Origin: Maratus speciosus
Taxonomy: Eukaryota; Arthropoda; Arachnida; Araneae; Salticidae
Assembly: GCA_963932465.1 (NCBI GenBank)
Contig: OZ010794.1
Location: forward strand, 215,724,633-215,788,632
Reading direction: 5' to 3'
Length of the DNA: 64,000 nt
Shown here: in pieces, positions 10,531 to 21,141 of the stretch
Position numbering within the stretch: the stretch's first letter is position 1
How the letters are laid out: every line of letters begins with the position of its first letter
Notes under the pieces: model-generated
What the model was told of the DNA's origin: nothing
Seen by the model: only the letters and a program-made list of their open reading frames with translations
Databases searched by the model: none
Translations under genes and position numbers: made by a program

Positions 10531-11898
10531 CCTTTTACAGCAAATTATTTATTTCGCTTAAGTATATATTCAGTTGGCATCTAGATAAATGTTTTTAATA
10601 ACTCTTTCTTCGTTTTGCATAAATACTTAAAAGTAAATAGTAAATGATTTGATTGAATTTCTGATGTTACTATGAATCAATAATTAGTAGGAAAACATTT
10701 ACGAATATGAATCTAAATTCGTGATAGGGGTATTTTTTTTTTTTTTTTTTTTGGAAGGACAGAATCAGAGTCAGGTAGATTTTTATGATACTCCGGCACT
10801 CTATATCCATTTAATAAAATAAAATTAATAAATTTAGCATCAATATATTACACTGACATTAAATTGAACAATTAAACTGAAAATAAAAATGGAACCTATG
10901 ACATGCAACAGCAAATCAAAAACAATACCACTAATTCACCAGCATATTATATATATATAATGAAGACAATGGTAAAAAATACTTAATTTAGAAATTATAA
11001 ATGTAAATGTTGTAACTACGTTTTATTTATTTATTTTGTGGGGTGTCTATGTGTGTATGAGGGGGGAGAGGAGGGGGGGGGGGCTCTCGAGATTTTATGA
11101 TTAAATCCATTTTTCAAATGAAAATGCACGATTTGTAGTTTTTCTACTTATTTCAGGGTGGGAGCAGCGCCCCTGAATAAAAACTTTGGATACGAACTTC
11201 GCTTATATAAAGTAAATAATAAGTTATTGAAATTATATATTTAATTTAAATACATTTGCAATTGTAGATTTAAATCCTAAGATGGATAAATTATTTTAAT
11301 TAATAGAATCACTGAAAGGTTCATCTTAATAGGGATGTATTTTACAACAACTATTTAATTAAAATAAATATTCAATTGTACATTTCATAATAAGGTATTA
11401 TTGTTATAATTTATTGTTTTATAATAACATTCATTAAAATAATAAAAACAATAAGAATTTTTTCTCCGAAATTATAAATATGCAGCAATAATTTTATTTA
11501 AATGAATTTTCTCTCGTATTCTGAAAAACATTATTCTGAAAAATATGTTTTTACTTACAGTATGAAAATTTAAAAATAGATAAATTTTAGAAAAATACTT
11601 AAAATATTTTTTAAAATCATAGTATAAATATCCACTGAATTATCCAAAAGAGATTTTTATTTGCGTAATTTCTAACCTACATTATAAAATTCTCATTATT
11701 GTGCAAATAAATTATATGTATGTTCTTCGCAGATATACATACTACATTTCTGAGAAAACTGTTTTATCTTTCGAGTTTGTTTTATTGTACAAAAACGATA
11801 CTTTTCAGATTTTGGAGATAGGGCAATTTTTTTACTGATTCCCACAAAATTCTCTTCTATTTTTTTTTTTTTTTAATGGTTTGGCTGTGTTATTGTCT

Positions 11899-11939
<41 letters not shown>

Positions 11940-12540
11940 TTATATGTTCCGGTAATAAATGGAAAGCAACTTCTTTCAAATAATGATGATGAATTTCCCT
12001 TTTTTTCCATATTTAAACGATTATCAATTTGACAATTTATTCCCGCAATGTTTGACAATGAAAAAAAAATGTAAGTGACCATCAATGAGTTTTTTGTGCG
12101 AACTGACTTCACAACTAATATAATAAAAAAATTTTAAGTAACATTCTAAAAGTAAAAAATGTACTGTATGAACGGGTAAAATAGCAGCAAGAAGAAAAAC
12201 GAAATAACAACAGACAGAGAGTCCGTACTTCGAAGAAACTTTCCCCCGCAGATTTCGCGGAAATGAGAAAGGATGAACACGAGGGGAAAAATTTCAACTA
12301 ACGCAAGTGGTCGCAACGCAGTCATTTAGACCGATTGAAACTTAAGAATGCGATAAAATGCTAATAAATAGCAGGAATGACTTGGAATTTTACTACACAA
12401 GAGTGTGAACACTCAAGGTCAGCTACACGGAATTTGGCTATCGTAACTTTAACAGGAAATGAGTTACAGGAAGATAATGAATTTCGGGCGGGGAAAAGAC
12501 CAACGCGCGACTATTAACGGGTTAAAATAAAATGACTCGA
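10531..12540. other. AT-rich, homopolymer-bearing sequence, no gene seen
   Basis: T runs at about 10733-10752 and 11861-11938, and a G-rich tract at about 11059-11082. No protein-like frame or paired inverted repeat was found. Confidence 0.5.
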
Positions 12541-14310
12541 AAAATCTTGAAACAGAGACTGTCACCATTAATTTGCCAACATTAACCTTGAAATCGGTTG
12601 GTATTTCCTGGTATTCTATAGAAAACGGAATTTAGATGTTTTTAAAGGCTTTCTTGTTGTTCCTGCCAACCAAGTGGTAGTGACACCGGCATAAACTATA
12701 GCCCGTATAGGATCAGGGACTATCACTCTTGATTCGCAACCAATAACTTCTGTAACCGGTTTATCATTTCCTGAGATTCCATAGATATCGTAATTTAGGA
12801 CTTTTTTAGAATTCTTTTCGCTCATTCCCTTCGCTTCACCCCTTTTTAATTTCGAATATATTTTCGACTGTCATAGAGGACATTTATATTTTATAAGTAA
12901 CTACCGTGCTACATTTAAAGTTTCTAGCCTCTTCAGTACCGCAGCAATCGTAATTTAGAAAGTGTTTTGCTCCTGCAACCCTCGACCTATAATATAGCTT
13001 ACTTTTGAGCAGGTTCTATCACCATCAATTTGCAACCATTATGTTTGAAATCGGTTTCGTATGTCATACGATTGAGTAAAAATCGCTATTTAGAACGCTT
13101 ATAGAACGCCTTCCTCTCACTTCATCCTTTTAAATTTGGAGTTTTCTTTCGACAATTCTTAGAATGCATTTGCATCTTTCAAGTAATTACCATTCCAAAT
13201 TTAAAATGTTAGATCCCCCTCAGTAACACAAAAACGCTATTTAGAACATTTTTTGCTCCTGTGGTAGTGACAGGTGGTAGTGACCCCCAGGTGGTAGTGA
13301 CAAGAGCGTAAAATATAGGCTCTGTTCGAGCGGGGACTGTCACCATCAATTTGAAACCATTACTTCTTAAATCGGTTTATATTTCCATAGATTGCGTACA
13401 AATCGCTATTTAGAACGTTTTTAGAAAGCTTTTCGTTCATTTTTACCCCTTTTAAATTTCAGATTTTTAAGGAACTCTTCTCAGAGAGTATTTACATCTC
13501 ATAAGTAATTACCTTTCCAAATTACAAGTTGCTAGCACCTTCAGTATCAAAAAATCACAATTTAGAAAGTTTTTTAAAATGCAACCGCAAGGTGATACTG
13601 ACGTAGTCGGTAGTGATGAAATAGATTCTATATTGGAGCAAGGGCTATCATCAATTTCCAACCAATACTTTTGAAATAGATTGGGTACTTTCTGAGATTG
13701 CGTAGAAATCGCCATTTAGAACACTTTTCGCGCATTTTCACCCCTTTTAAGTTTCGAACTTTTTAAGAAATGTTCTTAGAGATCATTTCTGTCTAATAAG
13801 TAACTACCATGCCAAATTCCATATATCTGGACCCTTCAGTAACACAAAAATCCCAATTTCGAACGTTTTTTTGCTCCTGCACCCCATTTAAAGGTAGCGG
13901 CACCGACGTAAAATGTAGCCTATGATGGAGCATTTGTTGTCACCATCATTTTGACACCTATATTTTTGAAATCGGTTTGGTACTTCCTGAAATTGCGTAC
14001 AAATCGCCGTTTAGAACGTTTTTTACAACGCTTTTTGCGCATTTTCACCCTTTTTTAATTTCGATTTTTTTTAAAGAAATGTCCTTAGAGATGAGTAGTA
14101 TCTCATAAGTAACTACCATAGCAAATTTCATGTTTCTCGGTCCGTCAGTAACACAAAAATCGCATTTTAGAAGGTTTTTTGCTCCTGCGCCCCATTTTGG
14201 CCAGTGGCATGGACATAAGTTATAGCCTGTGTTCTAAGATGGACTAACACCATTATTTTGATACCATTACTTTTGGATTCAGTTCGGTAGTTCCAGAGCT
14301 TACCTCCTAC
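12541..14310. repeat. Diverged tandem array, about 300-bp monomers (about six copies)
   Basis: The anchor word TCACCATCAATTTG, with variants, recurs at about 12562, 12721, 13017, 13341, 13646, 13941 and 14247. The spacings are about 159, 296, 324, 305, 295 and 306 bp. Each monomer carries the same ordered blocks: GAAATCGGTTTGGTA, AATCGC(T/C)ATTTAGAACG, TTTTCACCCCTTTTAA, ATAAGTAACTACCAT, TTCAGTAACACAAAAATCGC, and TTTTTTGCTCCTG followed by a GGTAGTGAC word. Monomers are clearly diverged, so this is an old array. One monomer has GGTGGTAGTGAC three times at 13261-13302. No long ORF spans it. Confidence 0.85.
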
Positions 14311-14517
14311 AAATAAACAATTTTTACCTCTTTATAATATTTGTACAGATAGATTAAAGATTATGCATCTCAGTTAATTTTTTATCGTTTAAATCACTAT
14401 TGAATAAATTGTATTTCATAGTTCAATAGTAAACTATTTATTTTTCAATTTTATGTATTTGAATTATTCTGTATGTTCCTTCCTTAACTGCTTGTTCCTT
14501 CCTCCCTTTATTCTTCC

Positions 14518-14981
14518 TTAACTGCTGTTAGCGGCCTCGCAGACCACTACATTTTTTTTCCATTTTCAAAGTTAAACTTGTAATTTCCATTTAAGTTATG
14601 AATACTAGTGAAATTTTCATTCATTCGGAGCCCTAGAACAGTGATATGGAACAGTGACACAGCAGTTGGGCGATTGCCGCAACTAAATTTTAATAGTATT
14701 TTTCGCTTTGAAAAAAAATCTCTGAAATTCTATCCTGAAATAAGACGAAGAATACTATTAAAATTCAGCGCTGCCAATTGATTCTCTGATGGTACACTGT
14801 TCCATCACTGCTAGAACCTTTGCTAGAAATTCAGAATATCTGAAGTTTAATTATAATAGTCCTGTACTAGTTTAGTACAGAAACAGTACACTGTGAGTTA
14901 ATAGATCTTTTCATTCATCTTTTAATCAAGCTCAGATACCGTGCACAATACTTATGCGACAATTCCTGTCACAGCAGTTAA
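14518..14981. mobile_element. TTAA-flanked MITE (CTGCTG ends), interrupted
   Basis: TTAACTGCTG at the left and CAGCAGTTAA at the right are inverted termini ending in TTAA, a piggyBac-type target signature. The internal block ACTTGTAATTTCCATTTAA is shared with the neighbouring copy at 15018-15281. The hAT-like MITE at 14639-14810 lies inside and accounts for the size difference. Confidence 0.65.
14639..14810. mobile_element. hAT-like MITE (CAGTGATGGAACAGTG family)
   Basis: The left end CAGTGATATGGAACAGTGAC is mirrored by the right end ACACTGTTCCATCACTG. An inner inverted pair (AAATTTTAATAGTATT and AATACTATTAAAATT) extends the palindrome. The flanks share CTAGAAC on both sides. A relative is at 63414-63580, and a rearranged one lacking clear ends is near 42040-42190. 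Confidence 0.75.
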
Positions 14982-15017
14982 GGGTTCAGTAATTCAAAAA
15001 ATAATTGTAATTAAAAG

Positions 15018-15281
15018 TTAACTGCTTTTTCTTATTTTCACAGTTTAACTTGTAATTTCCAGTTTAACTATCGATACAGTGAGGTTTTGTTTCATTTGGA
15101 GCCCAATTGCAATTGTTTGAATGTTTGAAAAAGCGAAATTTTATTAGAAATAGAACTGTAAAAACGGTTTACTGAAAAACAGAATTTTATGATTAATCGC
15201 GACTTTTATTCAATTATTAATCAAATAGTTTCGCAGACCGCTCACAATTGTTATGTCGCATTTTTCTGCAACAACAGTTAA
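15018..15281. mobile_element. TTAA-flanked MITE, second copy
   Basis: TTAACTGCTTTTTC at the left and CAACAGTTAA at the right. The interior shares the CTTGTAATTTCCAGTTTAA and TTATGTCGCA blocks with the element at 14518-14981. There is no internal insertion, so this copy shows the uninterrupted form. Confidence 0.65.
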
Positions 15282-15438
15282 GGGTTAAAGGAACCATTTC
15301 AGATGAATTGTCATGTTTAAAATGCATTATAACATTTAGGAATATGGACGTCTCATGTAGGTTTTAAGAGCCGTAAATGTGTCAAAAATTACCTAAATGC
15401 GGCGATCGTATATTTTGGTTTTATACTACACATAATTA

Positions 15439-15657
15439 TTAAACCTTTCAGGGGCAAAGCAACTCCATTGATAAAGTATTTAAATTAATTAACGACACCG
15501 GAATTTAAAAACAAATTTATTAGTAAATAAGAAAAAGCTATATTTCGCATATATAATAAACGTAAGATTTTTTTAACAAAATTCTGGTGCGATTGTGGCA
15601 TTTGGGAATTATAATTAAGTGGTTTAATAAAAATACCACCGCCCCTCAAGGGGTTAA
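15439..15657. mobile_element. TTAA MITE of the CCCCTTGAGGGGC family
   Basis: Starts TTAAACCTTTCAGGGGC and ends GCCCCTCAAGGGGTTAA. Inner blocks GACACCGGAATTTA and AAATTCTGGTG recur in members at 15711, 32731, 40247, 42742, 49775, 51482 and 54286. Exact TTAA at both ends supports a piggyBac-type origin. Confidence 0.8.
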
Positions 15658-15710
15658 ATTTATACAAAACAAGATAGTTACTATAGGTACGGTATTCAGT
15701 AATTTGCTGC

Positions 15711-15923
15711 TTAAACCTTGGAGGGGCAAGTAATTGCGTTTCTGGAATGTCGAATTCACACCGGAATCTTCAAAAAAAATTCATTGCAAAATAAGGAAAG
15801 GTAATTTTTACGACTTTTTTCCACCAAAGTTATAAAACTAAAATTTAATAGAATTTTTCTGGTGGAAATCTTTATTAATCGTAGGTGGGATAAAATATAT
15901 CCCACCGCCCCTCAAGGGGCTAA
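15711..15923. mobile_element. TTAA MITE of the CCCCTTGAGGGGC family
   Basis: Starts TTAAACCTTGGAGGGGC and ends GCCCCTCAAGGGGCTAA, with the right TTAA mutated to CTAA. The interior contains GAATTCACACCGGAAT and TTTTTCTGGTGG, and a GGTGGGATA...TATCCCACC palindrome precedes the right end. Confidence 0.75.
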
Positions 15924-16013
15924 TAAAATATATATTTATATAATAAAATGCCAAATATACCCTAAATGCGACAAAAAACAATCTTGAATCGCGGCTCATT
16001 TAGTCACACTGAC

Positions 16014-16604
16014 CTTATAGAAAATAAAATATAAACTATTAGTACACATTTTAATAATATCTAAAACTAAAAAAAAGGTTTTAAAAATCTCATAAAAGAT
16101 AGTTTTTCTGAAATGTCAAATGTCTTATCAGATGAATGACCAGATTCGAAGGTGGAATGGAATTTAAGATCAAATAGATTTTCTGATACATTCTGTTTGA
16201 AAATTTCAAATACCAAAAGAAAAAATAAAGAACTCGAACTAAAGAAATAAACTTGACAATAGCGAAAAGAAGTTCTATCAAGAAACTTATAAATAATAAT
16301 TAACATTTATAAAAGTTTTACTGACAGTGAAATCGAAAATCAAACTCTGTATTGTAGTATAAGAATGGGTTTTTCGTTTGCAGTTTTTGCCGTAAATATT
16401 AATAAATTGCTATTGTAAATAAATGATTTTACTGTTTATTTAATTCGTATGTGTGTAAATTTATAAAATCATTAAATATTGTTTTGAAATACCGCTTTAC
16501 ATAAAAGACGAAGTTGATAGGTTTAATCTGAAATATAAACCAATATTTTTATAGTGGAAATATGTTCAAAGTTTTCAGGAAAATATCCAATGTCATTTCA
16601 AGGG
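16014..16604. other. No gene seen
   Basis: AT-rich. The overlapping minus-strand frames at 16067-16306 are low-complexity and have no domain features. Confidence 0.45.
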
Positions 16605-16749
16605 CAGGGCTGCCAGTTTGACATATTTGTAAATTCAGAAATTCTGATTTCGTTTAAATTTTTTGCTTGTACAAAATATCTCTTATTATATAAAATAGAA
16701 ATTTTTATTTGAAATTTGTGAATAAAAAATCTCAGATCTGGCAACCTTG
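16605..16749. mobile_element. hAT-like MITE relic (GTTGCCAGATCT family)
   Basis: CAGGGCTGCCAGTTTGAC at the left and AGATCTGGCAACCTTG at the right are imperfect inverses. Both flanks begin TTCAA. Related to the MITEs at 19135, 41632 and 47561. Confidence 0.55.
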
Positions 16750-17170
16750 TTCAAAAACCAGTACTTTTGTGATTTAAAATTCGCCATTTTTCATTGCGGA
16801 AATTCCGTGAAATAATAAGATTAACAGTACTATTCGTAAACAGTGGTATTAAAAATTTACTTCTAGTATAACTTCGACAATTCTGCTATGGCTATCGTTT
16901 AGTAAAAATGTGTAGTCTATACACTATTTCACCAAATAGCCTTCGTAGCCTTGTTAATTGCAATTATTTTTGCTAAAACAGCTCGTTTTTAAAAAAGGAT
17001 TCTTCAGATAACTTATGAGACTTGTTTTTGGCCTAATAGATTTTATTTTATTGGACTTTAATGATTTTGTTTCAATAACAAAAACATTTTGCTCTTACCT
17101 ATAATTTATCTTTGATTATATGACTTCTTATATTGATTAAAAAATCTCTAAGCATTATTTGGGATATAAG
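16750..17170. other. No feature seen
   Basis: AT-rich spacer. Confidence 0.4.
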
Positions 17171-17321
17171 CATAGGTGCCAACTTTTACGCTTTCTTCCT
17201 ACCACTAAAATTTTATAGTATATGTTGTGGTGGTTAATCGTCGAAATCTCACGATTAGGCAAGACGAAAATTTCTATGAAATTTTAGTGGTAGTAAAAAT
17301 GCGTAAAAGTTGGCAGCTATG
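17171..17321. mobile_element. hAT-like MITE (CATAGGTGCCAACTTTTACG), exact TSD
   Basis: The left end CATAGGTGCCAACTTTTACG is inverted at the right as CGTAAAAGTTGGCAGCTATG. Flanks are GATATAAG on both sides (17163-17170 and 17322-17329). An inner inverted pair (CCACTAAAATTTTATAG and ATGAAATTTTAGTGG) is also present. Relatives lie at 61628-61788 and about 63180-63330. Confidence 0.85.
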
Positions 17322-18002
17322 GATATAAGTATGCTGTTAAATAAATTTAGAGGGAAATAACAACAAAAATTCAAACAAGAAAGAAAAATCATGCATCCCA
17401 CATAAATTATGAAACACTTTCCATCACAAAAAGAGTATTTTTAAGAAATTAGATTTTTTTTAAACAATGAAATATCTTAGCTAAATAAACATTTCAAAAG
17501 TCCCATAAGCCAGTAAAAATTCATTTTGTTGAATTACTGTCTATACCCGGTAATATGCACGCATTCTTTCGTGCAACCGTGTATGGTATCTGTAGAACAT
17601 GTACACACAATAAACTAAAATTTAGTTGTATTAAAAAATGCATACCGCAATTTAAAATCCACTTCAAACTTTATCGTATGATCGATTTTTTTGTGTTTCT
17701 CTTGAAAGAATTATAAATGCTATATACCCCGTACTCCAGTGCCCGGTTACAGGAGAGGCAAACTTACACAAGTAAACTTGAATAGAAATTTACGCCTTAG
17801 TGAAATGTTTTATTCATGCGGAATTTCTGTCATAATTAATTAAAATTTTTTATTCTTTTTTACTGGTGGATGATGTTTGGAAATTTGCGCTGACGACAAT
17901 CAGGCCCTTCCATATTCTATATAAACCATGACGTAGTACTGCTGAGGTGTCATATGAATTCCATTTATGTTTAAAGTGCAGTAAAAATTGTAACATATTA
18001 TG
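17322..18002. other. No feature seen
   Basis: AT-rich sequence without a convincing frame or element boundary. Confidence 0.4.
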
Positions 18003-18160
18003 GGCGAGCGATATTTTCAGTAATCTTTAACATGTAGCGTCAAATCTAATTATTGTGCATGTAAATCAACTTAAAATTTTACGTATGTTATTTATGTGAA
18101 GGAACTTCATTTTGTAACTAAAAGAGTCACTAATTTCATATAGATTTAAGTGTATGTGAT
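18003..18160 (+). repeat. Direct repeat D, copy 1
   Basis: GCGTCAAATCTAATTATTG through ACTAATTTCATATA is nearly identical to 19338-19490. The shared core includes AATCAACTTAAAATTTTACG and GTATGTTATTTATGTGAA. Unit identity unknown; no ORF. Confidence 0.75.
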
Positions 18161-18230
18161 ATATAGATATAGTGTAAGTATCTCTTATTGATAGTACAGT
18201 CAAAGTTCTGGATTTTCTATAGATATTTTA

Positions 18231-18400
18231 CAGTGGTGCAGCCAGGGTGGGGGTTTTCAAGCTCAATATATCACTATTTTTATATAATGAACTTTGTAAA
18301 ATTTACTTGTAGAATATTTTAGATTTAATTATACGAAACAAAATTTTAAGGAAAAAGTGGTATCGAGTGTCTGAAAACCTCCAGCCTGGCTGCGCCACTG
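18231..18400. mobile_element. hAT-like MITE (CAGTGG(T/C)GCAGCCAGG)
   Basis: CAGTGGTGCAGCCAGGGTGG at the left is the inverse of CCAGCCTGGCTGCGCCACTG at the right. TATTTTA occurs at both flanks. A relative in opposite orientation lies at 45785-45951. Confidence 0.8.
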
Positions 18401-19134
18401 TATTTTATAATAACGAGTCCTTCACTGCAAGGTCTGGATATTTCGATCGCTGTAAAGAATGATAGGAAATTTTCCAACTGAGCATAACTGGCATAAAGTT
18501 ATCTCTAGATTTTGAAGAAAATGTTAATTTCGGGGTAAAGTTCCAAAAATCTAATTAAGGACAAACAGTTTTTGAATGTAACCTTGATAAAACGGCACTA
18601 AATGCTGTCATCGAAAAACATTAGATGCAAAAGATAAAGCATCTCCGCCCGGATATAAAAAAAAAACAAGGAACAAATAAGAAATTTTCAGGTTATTGTA
18701 ACTTCAAGTTAAAACCCATGCACATCGGAAAGACAAAGAAATTTGGAGCATTTAAGAGCATGCACTGAACACCTTGAGCCCTCCTGGGATTTAAGAAAGC
18801 AGAAAAGTGAGATCTAACATTTTCAAGAAGTTATTTTACGACCATTTTCTCGAGAAAGTGAAAAATACTTAGAGAGTAAAATGTTGAAAAGCAAAGCAAT
18901 TTTCCTTTAAGACGCCATCCAAATAAGGACCAACTAGAGAGCGGAGAGATCGATGCATATTTTTAACCCCCAAATATGCCTTCAATAATACAACCATTAG
19001 ATGGAGATGTTGGTGGAGAAGAACTTGTAAAGAAACAACAGTAAAAAACAGTTAGGAAAGCAGATTGAAGATCTTAGAAAGGGCTTATAGAATGACTGAA
19101 TTATGTTATACTGCAAAATGTTGTGTATTGGAGT
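18401..19134. other. No gene seen
   Basis: No supported frame or repeat. Somewhat less AT-rich around 18640-18920 but without a domain-like ORF. Confidence 0.4.
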
Positions 19135-19324
19135 CACTGTTGCCAGATGGGCTACTTTTTTAAAAATCAGATTCTTGATTGCCACCACTTTTTTGAAATG
19201 GTAAAATGTGCCTTATTTAATGACATATTAATAAAGGGAAAAACAAAGTTAATTTTACCGTTTCAAAAAAGTGGTGCCAATCAAGAAATCTGCATTTAAA
19301 AAAAGTAGCCCACTGGCAACACTG
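19135..19324. mobile_element. hAT-like MITE (CAGTGTTGCCAGATGG family)
   Basis: The left end CACTGTTGCCAGATGGGC is mirrored by the right end GCCCACTGGCAACACTG. Flanks ATTGGAGT and ATTGGATT differ at one of eight positions. Same family as 41632-41819. Confidence 0.8.
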
Positions 19325-19337
19325 ATTGGATTCCCAC

Positions 19338-19490
19338 AGCGTGTCGTTTTCAGTATTTTTGAACGTGAAGCGTCAAATCTAATTATTGCGCAGGTAAATC
19401 AACTTAAAATTTTACGTATGTTATTTATGTGAAGAAACTTCATTTTGTAACTAAAAGAATTACTAATTTCATATATATTTTAATACGTAG
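19338..19490 (+). repeat. Direct repeat D, copy 2
   Basis: Second copy of the segment at 18003-18160, in the same orientation. Confidence 0.75.
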
Positions 19491-19559
19491 ATGCTGATAA
19501 CGTATATGCAACGTTGGTTTCTTTATATTTTGTCAAATAAAAAAGAACTAAACCTTGGC

Positions 19560-19811
19560 TATGCGATACAGGAAGGTTCACGGCCTAAAGTGCCCATCTC
19601 TGTGTTCTTGACCCTAGACCGCCAAATATAACATATATCAAGGTAAGGTGTTCATCTAAACGTGGTAATCTCAGAATTTAGTCGCTAAGCCAGCTTGGTC
19701 CCTATTTTATCGACCCTGAAGGGATGAAAGTTAGAGTGAACCTTCCACAGCCAGGAGTCGAACTCACGACCTGCAACGTGGCAGTCAGACGTGCTGGCCC
19801 GTCTGCCACTG
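19560..19811 (-). mobile_element. tRNA-derived SINE (family 2)
   Basis: Read on the minus strand the 5' end is CAGTGGCAGACGGGCCAGCA, and the B-box-like GAGTTCGACTCC follows about 50 bases in. That spacing fits a tRNA-derived RNA polymerase III promoter. The body has no coding capacity and no tRNA acceptor pairing that I can close, so it is not a tRNA gene. It differs from the SINE at 30406 and 57924. Confidence 0.6.
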
Positions 19812-20262
19812 AAATGCACAAGGACCGAGGACACGAGTTCTGACGACATCGCTAATCGACCGACTTCTCACCAGTATTCGAATTCCCACCGGAAATTTTT
19901 TAATAGCAATTGTCTTTTATTTTATTTTCGGAATGTATCTCATCTTATAAAACGATAATAACTACTTAAACTTACAGGTGAGAATTTGGAACACACCCCA
20001 ATAAAAAAAAACAGCCACATGCGGCAACACTGTGGCATTCTACATTTGGCTGAATATTTATTAAGGATTCCGAATTCTTAACATTAAGCTTAAATAGTTG
20101 TTATTGTTTTATAAGATGATAGATATTCCAAAACAAAATAAAAGACATTTTCTATCCAAAATTTTTCGGTATGAATTCCAACACTAGTGAGAAATGGGTC
20201 GATTAGTGAAGACGTCACAACTTGTGTCCTCTGGCCTTGAGTATTTCGATGGCAATGGCTGA
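19811..20262. mobile_element. Large palindromic foldback MITE (GTTGCCATCG family)
   Basis: The left arm includes GAGGACACGAGTTCTGACG and ATCGACCGACTTCTCACC. The right arm includes their inverses, ending GTGTCCTCTGGCCTTGAGTA and TTCGATGGCAAT. The arms are about 200 bp around a short unique centre. Other members are at 31250-31716, 38762-39228 and 43433-43901. Confidence 0.75.
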
Positions 20263-20270
20263 CTACTATG

Positions 20271-20771
20271 TCACTGGGCTTCTATTTTGTCAAATACCTA
20301 AAATAAATTATGATTAATATTCGTTCGTGTGGCATTTTTTCGCCAGTATATACCCCAATCACAAAAAGACAGTCCAAAGTGTTTTATATGTTTCTATTTC
20401 AATCTTACACAATAAATAACTGATAACCGAAATGCATAGACAATTATAGAAAATGTAGTTAACATACAGAGGTTCAAAAAATATATAAAAAGAGTGTGTA
20501 CAAATAATGTGGTCTTACCAGATATAATACAGTAATAAGCTTTTTTAATCTTGGACTTAATGTAGTTTTTGATATCACTCATTTAACACACGATTATTAA
20601 CCTCAAACAATAATATCAAAAGGTTGTTTTTTTTTTCGCTCCAAAAAAAATTTTTTGGGGCTCAAATTCGTTTTAATGTTTTTAGATTTTGTGATGAAAA
20701 GCACATTACTTTCTTAATTAGTACTTTATCCCCGAAATAAGGATGTATGAAATGCATAAATATGAAAATTA
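20271..20771. other. No gene seen
   Basis: AT-rich; a short T/A homopolymer hairpin lies at about 20625-20660. Confidence 0.4.
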
Positions 20772-20879
20772 CAGAGATGTGAAAATTATTAGAATAATTG
20801 TGAAATTTACAATAAAATCTTGCTATATTAATGAGATAATACATTATTTAAAAATATTGATACATTTAATATTTAGTGT

Positions 20880-21100
20880 ACATCCCCTTGTTTTTTTGAA
20901 AGATTCGATACGTCTTGGCATACTTTGTACGAGTTTTTGGCAATTAATTTTTATTTCGTTGTCATGGTGCCAAAATTGGATGAGTTTTCTACCAGACCAT
21001 TCTTGTTTGTGACGTTGCATTTCTTTAATTTCTCTTTACAAGAGCTCAAACGTTCTCTAAGGGGTTCATATCTGGACTTTTCCAGGCCATGGAAGTGTTT
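20880..21100 (-). pseudogene. Tc1-type transposase C-terminal remnant
   Basis: Minus-strand translation gives a WPGK-SPDMNPLEN-like motif (the Tc1 third catalytic acidic block) near 21060-21095, with a one-base slip and a stop. A C-terminal block with SMPRRIESF near 20900-20940 follows. Tc1 transposases end with this motif order. The rest of the protein is missing. Confidence 0.55.
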
Positions 21101-21141
21101 TCTTTACTTAAAAATTAAAGAAAAGCAACATCACAAACAAC

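Larger units (their letters stand above)
15296..16013 (-). mobile_element. AAGGTCA-ended element, split by two TTAA MITEs
   Basis: The left part (TTGTCATGTTTAAAATGCAT) and right part (CCTAAATGCGACAAAAA...CACACTGACCTTA) match, in order, the uninterrupted relative at 57027-57318. The excess length here is explained by the insertions at 15439-15657 and 15711-15923. Confidence 0.65.

Noticed and set aside
12541..14310. CRISPR-like array
   Set aside because: Monomers of about 300 bp, diverged, without short identical repeats and unique spacers. No CRISPR-associated genes, and a eukaryotic context.
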